The notes under the pieces: generated by a model
What the model was told of the DNA's origin: nothing
Seen by the model: the letters and a program-made list of their open reading frames with translations, nothing else
Databases searched by the model: none
Assembly (NCBI GenBank): GCA_963610315.1
Contig: CAVDMV010000013.1
Location: forward strand, 1 to 47,187
Reading direction: 5' to 3'
DNA: 47,187 bases
Source of the DNA: UBA3210 sp963610315
GTDB taxonomy: Bacteria > Bacillota_I > Bacilli_A > RFN20 > CAG-449
Made by a program: the position numbers and the translations under genes
In this document: one piece after another, positions 8,110 to 16,264 of the stretch
How positions within the stretch are numbered: the stretch's first letter is position 1
How the letters are laid out: each line of letters opens with the position of its first letter

Positions 8110-9053
8110 AAATATTCTCCTAAAACTTTGTCTAATTCTTTAACTACTAATTCATAATCATCTAAAGTAGATAATTTACAACCAGAAGCTTGTAAATGGC
8201 CTCCCCCGCCGAATTTAACCGCGGTAGGTTGAACTGGTACTCCTTTTGATCTAAATTCAACACGAACTTCATTATTATCACTTTCAGAGAAGAATACCCA
8301 GATAGGTGATCCTTTAATATTCGCGACAGAATTAACTAAAGAAGCGCAGGTATTATAATCTAAATCGTGTTCATGAACGACTTCCTTAGGAATAGTTAAA
8401 TAGATAACACCATTTTTAGTCTTCTTATAATGAGAGAAGATATAGCCTTTAAAACGTAAAATCTTTTCATCTACTTCGTATAAGACATCATATAACTTAC
8501 CGATATCAATTCCAGTACTAGCGAGAGATGCGGCTAAATTATAAGTATCCGCGTTAATTGGTTGATAAAGGAATCGACCTGAATCAGTAACTAAACCTAA
8601 GAATAAAGGTAACGCCGTTTTTGGACCAAATTTAATATTTAGTTTAACAAGCATTTCAGTAATAATTTCTGTACAAGAAATCTTATCATTAATAATAATT
8701 TCTACTGCACCAAAATGATCTTGTAATAAATGGTGATCAATTTTAACAATCTCTTTGGCTAGTTTATATCTTTGATCTTCAATACGAGCGACATTGGCCA
8801 CATCAAGAACTAAGGCTAAAGAATTTTTAATTACTTCATCATCGACCTCATCCATTTCTCCAACTAGAGAAAAGAAACGAGGTAAGCCACTTCCTAAGGC
8901 ATAAACTTTTTTATCAGGGAAATTTTCTAAAATAGCATTTTTCATTCCGAGTTCAGATCCATAACAATCTCCATCTGGAATAACATGACCAAATATTGTT
9001 ATAACATCTGCATTTTTTATCTTTTCCCATGCACTTTTATATAATTCTTCCAT
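8091..9053 (-). CDS. nrnA: DHH/DHHA1 phosphoesterase, NrnA-like
   Basis: A 320-residue cytoplasmic phosphoesterase of the DHH family with a C-terminal DHHA1 domain. Metal ligands are seen in HVIPDGDCYGSE (a variant of the usual DHHxPDGDS motif), in the DHH motif KIDHHLLQDHFG, and in GGGGHLQASGC near the C-terminus. NrnA proteins degrade 2-5 nucleotide RNAs and dephosphorylate pAp; some relatives cleave pApA from c-di-AMP turnover. The ATG at 9053 has a strong AGGAGG ribosome-binding site; an in-frame start at 9092 lies in the terminator of fba and is rejected. It overlaps the cysQ-like gene, so two enzymes that can clear pAp are coupled. Confidence 0.87.
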   Translation of the reverse strand: MEELYKSAWEKIKNADVITIFGHVIPDGDCYGSELGMKNAILENFPDKKVYALGSGLPRFFSLVGEMDEVDDEVIKNSLALVLDVANVARIEDQRYKLAKEIVKIDHHLLQDHFGAVEIIINDKISCTEIITEMLVKLNIKFGPKTALPLFLGLVTDSGRFLYQPINADTYNLAASLASTGIDIGKLYDVLYEVDEKILRFKGYIFSHYKKTKNGVIYLTIPKEVVHEHDLDYNTCASLVNSVANIKGSPIWVFFSESDNNEVRVEFRSKGVPVQPTAVKFGGGGHLQASGCKLSTLDDYELVVKELDKVLGEYLCSKKN

Positions 9054-9063
9054 TTTTCCTCCT

Positions 9064-9092
9064 AGAAAATAAAGAGTCCCAATGGGACTCAA
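9064..9092 (-). terminator. Intrinsic terminator of fba
   Basis: GAGTCCC and GGGACTC form a perfect 7-bp stem with a 3-base loop (9074-9090), followed on the minus strand by TTTATTTT. It separates fba from the nrnA-cysQ pair. Confidence 0.8.
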
Positions 9093-9106
9093 TAATTATT
9101 TATTAA

Positions 9107-9982
9107 TTAAAATTCTTTTGCTTTGCCGATACAGCCAAACATTTCCATTTTAATTTTAACAATTTCTTTAATACCTTCAGTACCAGGTGCGAGTAATTTA
9201 CGTGGGTCGAAACCTTTACCTTCTCTATCTTTACCTGCTTCAATATATTTTCTTGTTGCTTCTTGGAAATATAATTGGCATTCAGTATTAACATTGATCT
9301 TACAGACACCTAAAGAAATTGCTTTCTTAATCATTTCTTCTGGAATACCTGTACCGCCGTGTAATACTAATGGCATATCTCCGCATTTAGCTTTAATCGC
9401 ATCTAATGCATTGAAATCAAGACCTTGCCAGTTTGCAGGATATTTACCATGGATATTACCAATACCTGCCGCGAGCATATCAATACCTAAATCTGCGATC
9501 ATTTTGCATTGTTCAGGATCAGCAACTTCGCCTCTACCAACAACGCCATCTTCTTCTCCGCCGATAGTACCAACTTCAGCTTCGATAGTCGCGCCCATAA
9601 AGTGAGCGAGACATACTAATTCTTTTGTTTTTTCAATATTTTCTTCAATTGGATAATGTGAACCATCAAACATAATTGATGAATAGCCAGCTTTTAAAGC
9701 CTTCTTCGCACCTTCATATGTACCATGATCTAAGTGTAAAGCAACTGGAACTGTAATGTTCATTGATTTAATCATTGCTTTAACCATATCTGCGACAACG
9801 TTGTAACCTGTCATGTATTTATTTGCCCCTTCTGAGACACCAAGCATAACAGGAGCTTGTAATTCTTCCGCAGCAGCTAAAATTGCTTTAGTCCATTCAA
9901 GGTTATTAATGTTGAATGCACCGATTGCATAATGGCCTTCACGAGCTTTTTGCATCATTTCTTTTGCGTTAACTAATGGCAT
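9107..9982 (-). CDS. fba: Class II fructose-1,6-bisphosphate aldolase
   Basis: A 291-residue zinc-dependent aldolase that interconverts fructose-1,6-bisphosphate with glyceraldehyde-3-phosphate and dihydroxyacetone phosphate in glycolysis. Conserved class II features are AIGAFNINN near the N-terminus, the zinc-site HLDHGTYE (residues about 83-90), SIMFDGSHYP, EAEVGTIGG, the histidines of IGNIHGKYP and VLHGGTGIP, and the phosphate-binding KINVNTE. The length is typical. The ATG follows AGGAGG. It is expressed from its own strong-looking promoter and ends at its own terminator. In B. subtilis fbaA also lies downstream of rpoE, with pyrG and spo0F between; those are absent here. Confidence 0.96.
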   Translation of the reverse strand: MPLVNAKEMMQKAREGHYAIGAFNINNLEWTKAILAAAEELQAPVMLGVSEGANKYMTGYNVVADMVKAMIKSMNITVPVALHLDHGTYEGAKKALKAGYSSIMFDGSHYPIEENIEKTKELVCLAHFMGATIEAEVGTIGGEEDGVVGRGEVADPEQCKMIADLGIDMLAAGIGNIHGKYPANWQGLDFNALDAIKAKCGDMPLVLHGGTGIPEEMIKKAISLGVCKINVNTECQLYFQEATRKYIEAGKDREGKGFDPRKLLAPGTEGIKEIVKIKMEMFGCIGKAKEF

Positions 9983-10022
9983 ATTCTTATCCTCCTAAAT
10001 ATTACCTTTTGTTTATAATTTG

Positions 10023-10052
10023 ATTATATCACAATTGATAATAAATTATCAA
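10023..10052 (-). promoter_or_regulatory. fba promoter with overlapping dyad
   Basis: On the minus strand TTGATA (10047-10052) precedes TATAAT (10023-10028) by 18 bases, a strong sigma-A promoter. The -35 lies in a perfect 8+8 inverted repeat, TTGATAAT/ATTATCAA (10035-10052), that could bind a regulator. The leader to the fba start is about 35 bases. Confidence 0.65.
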
Positions 10053-10068
10053 AATAAAGTAAATTTAA

Positions 10069-10452
10069 TTACTTTTTTTCATCCTCATCAGTAACATCTG
10101 GTTCATATTCGGATTTTTCATCTTCATCTTCACCATATAATTCTTTTCTTTCTTCTTCGTCTAATTCTTCTAAGTCTCTATCTTCCTCTTCTTCATCGAG
10201 AACGAGAGTCTTATTATCGATAGAATATTCTTCGTATTTATGTCTTGAACGTAAATCCCATTTATTATCAATTAAGATAAAACGTCCGTCTAAAGTTAAT
10301 GTAGAATAGAATTCACCAATTTTAGAATTCTTTTGGGCTTCTGAATAACCATTTAATTCGCAAAGTCTAGTCCAAATTTCTTTGAAAGTGACTCCGCCGC
10401 TTCTTGATGAGATGAGATCGTAAACAATTTCGATATTTGATTTATTTTCCAT
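10069..10452 (-). CDS. rpoE: RNA polymerase delta subunit
   Basis: A 127-residue protein with the two-part layout of RpoE (delta): a folded N-terminal HARE-HTH domain of about 75 residues (TFKEIWTRLCELNG, GEFYSTLTLDGRF, WDLRSRH) and a highly acidic, probably disordered tail rich in Glu and Asp. Delta binds RNA polymerase, displaces nucleic acids and raises promoter selectivity and recycling in Gram-positive bacteria. The tail is somewhat shorter than in B. subtilis (173 residues overall). The gene follows argS by 19 bases, the same neighbour as in B. subtilis. It is one of the best lineage markers in the window, because delta is confined mainly to Bacilli. Confidence 0.92.
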   Translation of the reverse strand: MENKSNIEIVYDLISSRSGGVTFKEIWTRLCELNGYSEAQKNSKIGEFYSTLTLDGRFILIDNKWDLRSRHKYEEYSIDNKTLVLDEEEEDRDLEELDEEERKELYGEDEDEKSEYEPDVTDEDEKK

Positions 10453-10471
10453 AATATAATATTCCTCCTAA

Positions 10472-12103
10472 TTACATTTTTTCTGGAGATGTTACTCCGA
10501 TTGTTGTTAATGCATTTGCCATAACGATTTTACTTGCCTTACATAAAGCTAAACGTGATGAAGTAACTTCTAAGTTATTTTCATCAATAACACGGCATTC
10601 AGTATAGAATTCATGAATTGATGTTGCAAGTTTTTGAATGTAGTTTGTAATTTTATAAGGGGCTCTAGCTATCGCAGCATTATAGATTTCTTTAGGGAAA
10701 TCCGCGAGAACCTTTAATAACGCTAATTCCTTTTCTTCTTTTAAATATTTACCTTCATAATCTAGTGGTATATTTGCTCCTTTTTCTAAAACAGCACATA
10801 ATCTCGCATGCGCGTATTGTGCGTAATAGACTGGATTAGAAGTATCTTTTTTACTCGCTAAATCGAGGTCAAAATCTAAATGTGTAGATCCAGATCTAGA
10901 TACAAAGAAATATCTAACAGCATCAACGCCAGAAATCTCACATAATTCTTTCATTGAAACTGCATTACCAGTTCTTTTAGACATCTTGAATTCTTGTCCG
11001 TCTTTAAATAATCTAACCATTTGGATTAATTCAACATCGAATACATCACCTGAATAACCTAACATTTCAAGAGATGATCTCATTCTTTCAATGTAACCGT
11101 GATGATCTGCACCTAAGCAATCAATAATTTTAGTAAATCCTCTTTCTAATTTATCTTGGTGATAAGCGATATCAGGAAGTAAATAAGTATAAGCACCATC
11201 TGATTTAATGATAACTCTATCTTTATCATCAGTAAAATCAGTAGTTCTTAAGAAAGTTGCATCATCTTGAACATAAATCCATGGTTTTAAACTTTCTAAT
11301 ACATTATTAACTTTACCAGCATTTCTAATCGCGAGTTCACTAGAGAAAACATCGAATTCAACTCTAAAATCTTTTAAGTCTTTAATAATCTTGTCTAATT
11401 CTAATTTAATACCAATCTTTTTAAAATAAGCAAAGTTTTCATCATTATCTTCAAGTAACGAAGTACCTTTTTCATCTTTAATATTTTGAGCTAAAGAGAT
11501 TAAATCTCCTCCGTGATAACCATTTTCTGGGAATGGATAATCGGTTTGTCCGCAGGCATGGTGGTATCTTGCGCGTAACGATAAAGCTAAATTATTAATT
11601 TGATTACCCGCATCGTTAACGTAATATTCTCTTGTTACATCAAAACCAGCTTTTTTATATAATCTACAGATGACATCACCAATCGCAGCTCCACGTGCAT
11701 GACCTAAATGTAAATCACCAGTAGGGTTTGCTGAAACGAATTCAACATTATATTTACCAGGTTGCTTTGTTTTTGCATTACCGAAGTCATCTCCTTCATA
11801 ACAAATATCTTTAATAACAGAAGTTAATGAATCATTTGCCATGAAGAAATTAATAAATCCAGGGCCAGCTATTTCAATCTTACTAATACCATCTTTATCT
11901 AAGTTATCAATAATATCTTGAGCGATATCCTTAGGTGCTTTATGTAAGACTTTTGCCATCTTTAAGGCAATTGTACATGCGTAATCACCATGCGCCTTAT
12001 CTTTTGAACGTTCAATGATGATATCTTTTAATTCTACATCCGCGCCTAAAGCCTTTAAGGAAGCTTGTAATGCATTTTTTAATTTTGTTTCAACATCTAC
12101 CAT
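10472..12103 (-). CDS. argS: Arginyl-tRNA synthetase
   Basis: A 543-residue class I synthetase that charges tRNA-Arg. The ATP-binding HIGH motif appears as HLGHARG (about residue 132), the KMSKS motif as KMSKRTGNAVSM, and the N-terminal tRNA-binding domain and C-terminal DALR anticodon domain (YAQYAHARLCAVLEKG onward) are complete. ArgRS often lacks a canonical KMSKS lysine in some lineages, but here it is present. It starts 7 bases after the ywiB-like gene and is followed by rpoE, so the three form one operon. No T-box leader is visible upstream of the operon. Confidence 0.96.
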   Translation of the reverse strand: MVDVETKLKNALQASLKALGADVELKDIIIERSKDKAHGDYACTIALKMAKVLHKAPKDIAQDIIDNLDKDGISKIEIAGPGFINFFMANDSLTSVIKDICYEGDDFGNAKTKQPGKYNVEFVSANPTGDLHLGHARGAAIGDVICRLYKKAGFDVTREYYVNDAGNQINNLALSLRARYHHACGQTDYPFPENGYHGGDLISLAQNIKDEKGTSLLEDNDENFAYFKKIGIKLELDKIIKDLKDFRVEFDVFSSELAIRNAGKVNNVLESLKPWIYVQDDATFLRTTDFTDDKDRVIIKSDGAYTYLLPDIAYHQDKLERGFTKIIDCLGADHHGYIERMRSSLEMLGYSGDVFDVELIQMVRLFKDGQEFKMSKRTGNAVSMKELCEISGVDAVRYFFVSRSGSTHLDFDLDLASKKDTSNPVYYAQYAHARLCAVLEKGANIPLDYEGKYLKEEKELALLKVLADFPKEIYNAAIARAPYKITNYIQKLATSIHEFYTECRVIDENNLEVTSSRLALCKASKIVMANALTTIGVTSPEKM

Positions 12104-12110
12104 ACTTTCT

Positions 12111-12533
12111 TTATCTCCTAACCTCTATTTCAACGATATTCCTCGATATTGGTTTATCGTGATTTTTATCTTTTAAATCAAATAAATCGTAATCTAAATA
12201 AACTTTTGAATCACTAATATCGATACTAAATGCTATGTTTTCTAGGAAAATCGAATGATTTTCATCTAAACGATAATTACATTTACAATATTCATCTTTC
12301 TTTAATGCTAATGTAAGAAGAACATTATCACTTGATTCAACGATTATAACTTTATCTTTAGAAAAGTCAATACTAACATTTAATGTTCCTAAATCTGTTT
12401 CATAGAATCGATACATATATCTCTTAGATTCAGTATCTAATTCAATCACTTCTCCTTCATAAACGAAAGAGCCAGATTTTCTTGTTTCATAATCTTTAAC
12501 TGATAAAGTAATTTTACAAATTTTATTTGCCAT
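12111..12533 (-). CDS. ywiB: DUF1934 protein, YwiB-like
   Basis: A 140-residue soluble protein, mostly beta strands, resembling the DUF1934 family (B. subtilis YwiB; calycin-like barrel). Family features seen are the YRFYET segment, where the fold tolerates an acidic pocket, and the final strand SRNIVEIEVRR. Its function is unknown. The gene order ywiB-argS-rpoE is the same as in B. subtilis, which is the strongest support for the call. I chose the ATG at 12533, preceded by GGTGA; another in-frame ATG at 12545 overlaps that ribosome-binding site. A compact promoter ends only about 10 bases upstream of the start. Confidence 0.72.
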   Translation of the reverse strand: MANKICKITLSVKDYETRKSGSFVYEGEVIELDTESKRYMYRFYETDLGTLNVSIDFSKDKVIIVESSDNVLLTLALKKDEYCKCNYRLDENHSIFLENIAFSIDISDSKVYLDYDLFDLKDKNHDKPISRNIVEIEVRR

Positions 12534-12549
12534 ATAATTCACCATAAAG

Positions 12550-12578
12550 AATATATATTAAAAATATATATTTTACAA
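12550..12578 (-). promoter_or_regulatory. Candidate promoter of ywiB-argS-rpoE
   Basis: On the minus strand TTGTAA (12573-12578) and TATATT (12550-12555) are separated by 17 bases. Initiation would be near 12543, leaving a very short leader before the ATG at 12533. The region is also a perfect A/T dyad (AATATATATT, 3 bases, AATATATATT). Confidence 0.42.
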
Positions 12579-12591
12579 GCGTTAATTTTTT

Positions 12592-12629
12592 AAATTGGTT
12601 AATATTAGGTATCTAAAAATTAACAATTT
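12592..12629. repeat. Inverted repeat between dgkB and ywiB
   Basis: AAATTGGTTAAT (12592-12603) and ATTAACAATTT (12619-12629) pair over 11 bp with one bulged base around a 15-base loop. On the minus strand no T-run follows, so this is not a standard terminator for dgkB. It may be an operator or an RNA stabiliser; no other evidence. Confidence 0.4.
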
Positions 12630-12639
12630 AAATGTTTTT

Positions 12640-13500
12640 TTAATATTCGACTGTTGCAGTATAACTAGTTACGTCTTTAACAACTTCTCCATCAATTTGT
12701 AATGCCATTGGAACATCAAATTCGACAGTGATTGTTTTACCTTTAACAATCGTAATAATATCTTTATATTTTAGGTGTTTACCTTTAAAAATAGAAGGAA
12801 AAGCAAGTAACGTACCAATTTTACCTCTTGCGCAGGTAAATCCGCAGAAAGTTAATATGTGAGATAACCTATCTTGATGAGGTGCAACCATCATTCCTCC
12901 TCCGTAATAACGGCCATTCATGCTCGCAGCTAATGCTGTATTTTTAAAATTATAAGTCACTCCATCAACTACCACATGTGCATTTGGGCCTTTATATTTA
13001 AATAATAAAAGTTTAATAACTATTGTTGTATAATTAATTTTTCTTTTACCTTTTGCCTTCATTTCATCCGCGACTCTACAACATTCTCCGTCGATTCCAT
13101 AACCTATACCATTAACGAAATAATATTCTTTACCTTTAACGATGATTTTAGGTAAGAACTCGAGTTTTTTATTTAAATATAAAAGTTCATCTTCATCGAA
13201 TTCATCTTGATTATCATAAGCAAAATCATTGCCTGTTCCGCAGCGATGTAAATAGAAAGGACATACCAATTCATATTTCTTATATGTTTCATTAACAAAA
13301 CGATTTAAGGTGCCATCTCCTCCAAAAAGAATAACTTTATCTAATGAAGTTAATTTTGAAAAGAAGTCTTGATAATCAAGATCTTTTAATGATATTAACG
13401 TTCCTTCTTGATATTCTTTTTTCATCTTTTTAAGCATTCTTTTGACGTTCTTTTCACCATTGTTATTATCAGAAAATGGATTAAATAAAATGTAAATCAT
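12640..13500 (-). CDS. dgkB: Diacylglycerol/lipid kinase (DgkB/YegS family)
   Basis: A 286-residue soluble lipid kinase of the diacylglycerol-kinase catalytic superfamily. The nucleotide-binding motif FGGDGTLN (about residues 58-65) and CGTGNDFA (about residue 87) are intact, and VNGIGYGIDGECC follows. In Gram-positive bacteria DgkB recycles the diacylglycerol left by lipoteichoic acid or glycolipid synthesis into phosphatidic acid. The gene directly follows plsC, which makes phosphatidic acid by acylation, so both feed the same lipid. The start codon is 2 bases after the plsC stop, with AAAGGA as ribosome-binding site. The N-terminal ILFNPFSDNNNGEKNV is a degenerate form of the usual NPxSG motif. 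A sphingoid or other lipid substrate is possible. Confidence 0.85.
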   Translation of the reverse strand: MIYILFNPFSDNNNGEKNVKRMLKKMKKEYQEGTLISLKDLDYQDFFSKLTSLDKVILFGGDGTLNRFVNETYKKYELVCPFYLHRCGTGNDFAYDNQDEFDEDELLYLNKKLEFLPKIIVKGKEYYFVNGIGYGIDGECCRVADEMKAKGKRKINYTTIVIKLLLFKYKGPNAHVVVDGVTYNFKNTALAASMNGRYYGGGMMVAPHQDRLSHILTFCGFTCARGKIGTLLAFPSIFKGKHLKYKDIITIVKGKTITVEFDVPMALQIDGEVVKDVTSYTATVEY

Positions 13501-13502
13501 AA

Positions 13503-14321
13503 TTAATTTTTCCTTTCTAAATCATTCTTAATTAGGTTAAATGTATATTCACTTAATTCTAACGCAGTTTTATTCATATATTCTTCATAAGGAATTACTT
13601 TTAAAACATTTAATGTCACATTTGTTCTTTTAAATGGAAAATTCTCATGAATCATATTCGTGCCTTTAACACTTATTACTACAATAGGCTTTTTTGACCA
13701 TAAAGCTAATTTAAAACTTCCTGGATGGAAAGGTAATAACGTTCCATCTTTACTTCTAGTTCCTTCTGGACAAATATAAATTGATCCATAATTATTATCT
13801 AAATAAGAAACCGCCATTTTTATCGCTTTTATTTGTTGTTTTAGATTGTCTCTTTCTAAAGGAATAAAACCAGCTTTATAGATAAAAGGTCCACATATTG
13901 GAATAGAAAAATTTTCAAGTTTACTAATACAATATATCTTCTTATAGTGATATTCTTTCATGACGACCATCGGATCAAAATTAGAAAGGTGGTTAGTAAT
14001 TATTATTACATCTTCTAAAGGCATATCATCTTTATTAATTATTTTTATCTTAGTTCTAGAAAAAATACACAATAAATAATTGATATTATTAACAAAGAAT
14101 AAAGCAATTCTAGAAGACTTTTTTAAAGGCTTTTTAACGTCAAAACTAAGAGAAATAAAAAATAACACTACTAACATAATCACAAACAAAATAACAAATA
14201 CTAAAGGGATGCTTATAATCGGTATAAAGAATAAATACCATAACGTATAAGCACTCGAAAAATAGTAAATTAGTATAGATATTATAAGTGAAAATATTAA
14301 TAATGTTATTCCAATAATCAT
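13503..14321 (-). CDS. plsC: 1-acyl-glycerol-3-phosphate acyltransferase
   Basis: A 272-residue membrane-bound acyltransferase that adds the second acyl chain to lysophosphatidic acid. Two closely spaced N-terminal membrane helices (residues about 1-60) precede the catalytic domain. The HX4D motif is NHLSNFD (about residue 110), the second motif ICPEGTRS is at about residue 184, and a third (PIVVISVKG) follows. The start codon is 1 base after the gltX stop and lacks a clear ribosome-binding site, so translation likely depends on re-initiation. With plsX (47 kb end) it supplies phosphatidic acid; plsY is not in the window. Confidence 0.9.
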   Translation of the reverse strand: MIIGITLLIFSLIISILIYYFSSAYTLWYLFFIPIISIPLVFVILFVIMLVVLFFISLSFDVKKPLKKSSRIALFFVNNINYLLCIFSRTKIKIINKDDMPLEDVIIITNHLSNFDPMVVMKEYHYKKIYCISKLENFSIPICGPFIYKAGFIPLERDNLKQQIKAIKMAVSYLDNNYGSIYICPEGTRSKDGTLLPFHPGSFKLALWSKKPIVVISVKGTNMIHENFPFKRTNVTLNVLKVIPYEEYMNKTALELSEYTFNLIKNDLERKN

Positions 14322-14322
14322 A

Positions 14323-15771
14323 TTATTTTTCTAAGCGAGCGATGACTTCTTCTTTTCCTAAAATTTTAATGATGTTAACTAGTTCAATTCCATGAGGAAC
14401 ACCAGTTAATTTCAATCTAACAGGCATATAGAGGTTCTTTCCTTTAGTTCCAGTTTGAGCTTGAACATTTTTAAATGCTAGTTTAATACTTTCAGGAGTA
14501 ACTTCTTCTACCTTCTTTAATTCTTCTATTAAAGATTCAAATACTTTTGGTGTAGATTCTAAATTTAACATCGCTAAATCTTCTTCGGAAGTTACTTCTT
14601 CAGGATGAATAATTGATTCAAGAGGTTTTACAATATCTTGACCACATCCTAATTCTTCTTTGTATAAAGAAGCAATTTCAAGTAATGTTTCATCATCATA
14701 TTTACTTAAATCCATGACTTTAGCCATGAATGGTTTAATAAAGGAAAGATATTTTTGATCATCTAATTTCTTAATATAATGTGAATTAACCCAAGTCATT
14801 CTTGTTTGATCAAACATACTTGGTGAAGTGGATAATCTTGCTGGATCAAATTCTTTACAAGCTTCTTCAAGAGTAAAGATTTCTTGATTAGAACTAGGAG
14901 TCCATCCTAATAATAAAATATAATTAACAATCGCTTCAGGAAGATAACCTAAATCACGATATTGTGACATAAATTGAAGAATGTTATGATCACGTTTAGA
15001 TAATTTCTTACCATCTTTATTTACAATGATCGTCATATGACCAAATTGAGGCGCTTCCCAACCTAACATCTTATAAATCGCAAGTTGTTTAGGGGTATTA
15101 GAAAGATGTTCTTCTCCTCTTAATACGTGAGTGATATCCATAAGGTGATCATCAATAACTACTGCGAAATTGTATGTAGGAATGCCATTAGATTTCATAA
15201 TGACAAAGTCTCCACCTAAATCGTCACTAGTAAAAGATACTTTACCTCTTACTAAATCATTAAATTCAATTTTTTCATGATCTGGTAATTTAATTCTAAT
15301 ACAAGGTTTTCTACCTTCTAACTTATATTCTTCAATCTTTTTAGGATCAAGCGTTAAACATTTACGATCATATTTAGTCGCACGAATTCCAGCGTTAAGT
15401 TGTTGTTCTTTTCTTTCTTCTAATTCTTCATTAGTACAATAACAATAATATGCGTGTCCTTCGTCTAATAACTTTTGCGCGTATTTTCTATAAATATCAA
15501 GTCTTTCCATTTGGCGATAAGGTGCGTATTTTGGATTTGGTTCATATGGTGATTCATTTGGAACAATACCTAACCATCTTAAATCGTTATATTGTGATTC
15601 TTCGCCGCCTGCTACATTTCTTTCGACGTCTGTATCTTCAACTCTAAAAATAATTTCGCCATTATATTTCTTCGCGAATAAATAATTGAATAAAGCACTT
15701 CTTGCTCCTCCAATATGTAAAAATCCTGTTGGAGATGGTGCATATCTTACTCTTACTTTCTTTTCTTCCAT
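14323..15771 (-). CDS. gltX: Glutamyl-tRNA synthetase
   Basis: A 482-residue class I synthetase. The N-terminal YAPSPTGFLHIGGARSALFN contains the HIGH-type motif, and KLSKRDHN (about residue 255) is the KMSKS motif. A zinc-like CYC segment (HAYYCYCTNEELEERK) is seen at about residue 110. The C-terminal anticodon domain is complete. In Bacilli this enzyme usually charges both tRNA-Glu and tRNA-Gln (with later amidation by GatCAB). It follows ispF by 8 bases, in the same operon; B. subtilis also keeps ispF next to gltX. Confidence 0.96.
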   Translation of the reverse strand: MEEKKVRVRYAPSPTGFLHIGGARSALFNYLFAKKYNGEIIFRVEDTDVERNVAGGEESQYNDLRWLGIVPNESPYEPNPKYAPYRQMERLDIYRKYAQKLLDEGHAYYCYCTNEELEERKEQQLNAGIRATKYDRKCLTLDPKKIEEYKLEGRKPCIRIKLPDHEKIEFNDLVRGKVSFTSDDLGGDFVIMKSNGIPTYNFAVVIDDHLMDITHVLRGEEHLSNTPKQLAIYKMLGWEAPQFGHMTIIVNKDGKKLSKRDHNILQFMSQYRDLGYLPEAIVNYILLLGWTPSSNQEIFTLEEACKEFDPARLSTSPSMFDQTRMTWVNSHYIKKLDDQKYLSFIKPFMAKVMDLSKYDDETLLEIASLYKEELGCGQDIVKPLESIIHPEEVTSEEDLAMLNLESTPKVFESLIEELKKVEEVTPESIKLAFKNVQAQTGTKGKNLYMPVRLKLTGVPHGIELVNIIKILGKEEVIARLEK

Positions 15772-15779
15772 AAGTACTC

Positions 15780-16256
15780 CTACTTTTCTAATAAGACAAT
15801 TGAAGTCGCTTCAATTGCTTCATTACGTCCTAAAGCATCAACTTTTTCATTTGTTTGAGCTTTGACTGAAACTGCATCAATATCAATTTCTAATAAAGAA
15901 GCGATATTTTGTCTCATTTCATCAATATAATCTTTTAGCTTTGGTTTTTCTAAGATAACCGAAGTATCGATATTGACGACATGATAACCTTTTTCTTTTA
16001 CTAATTTCATCGTTTCTTTAACAATTATACTTGAATCAATATTTTTAAATTTATCATCATTATCTGGAAAATGTTTTCCTAAATCTCCTAAGGCTAACGC
16101 ACCTAATAAAGATTCAGCGACGGCATGATATAAGCAATCACCATCAGAATGAGAGACATTACCTTTTGTATAAGGAATACGAATTCCTCCAAGAATAAAA
16201 TCTCTACCATTTTCTTCAAGTCGATGAATATCTCTTGATTGACCTATTCTAAACAT
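15780..16256 (-). CDS. ispF: 2-C-methyl-D-erythritol 2,4-cyclodiphosphate synthase
   Basis: A 158-residue trimeric zinc enzyme of the MEP isoprenoid pathway. It converts CDP-methylerythritol 2-phosphate into the cyclic diphosphate with loss of CMP. Metal ligands are Asp9 and His11 (RDIHRL) and the histidine of SHSDGDCLYHA (about residue 42); DLGKHFPD and KAQTNEKVDALGR are family signatures. It is a standard-length stand-alone protein, not fused to IspD. The only other isoprenoid gene nearby is miaA, which consumes dimethylallyl diphosphate. Its presence shows that the organism uses the MEP route, not mevalonate. The ribosome-binding site is AGGTGA. Confidence 0.95.
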   Translation of the reverse strand: MFRIGQSRDIHRLEENGRDFILGGIRIPYTKGNVSHSDGDCLYHAVAESLLGALALGDLGKHFPDNDDKFKNIDSSIIVKETMKLVKEKGYHVVNIDTSVILEKPKLKDYIDEMRQNIASLLEIDIDAVSVKAQTNEKVDALGRNEAIEATSIVLLEK

Positions 16257-16264
16257 ATATTCAC

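Noticed and set aside
9123..9605. A 160-codon open frame on the plus strand opposite fba
   Set aside because: It is fully antisense to a clear aldolase gene, is rich in Ser/Pro/Ile from complementing conserved codons, and has no ribosome-binding site.
12549..12572. AATATATATT inverted repeat as an operator
   Set aside because: It consists only of A and T and overlaps the -10 and spacer of a promoter; such dyads arise easily in this base composition.
10472..15771. T-box leaders for argS or gltX
   Set aside because: Both genes are internal to operons with gaps of less than 10 bases, so there is no room for a T-box.
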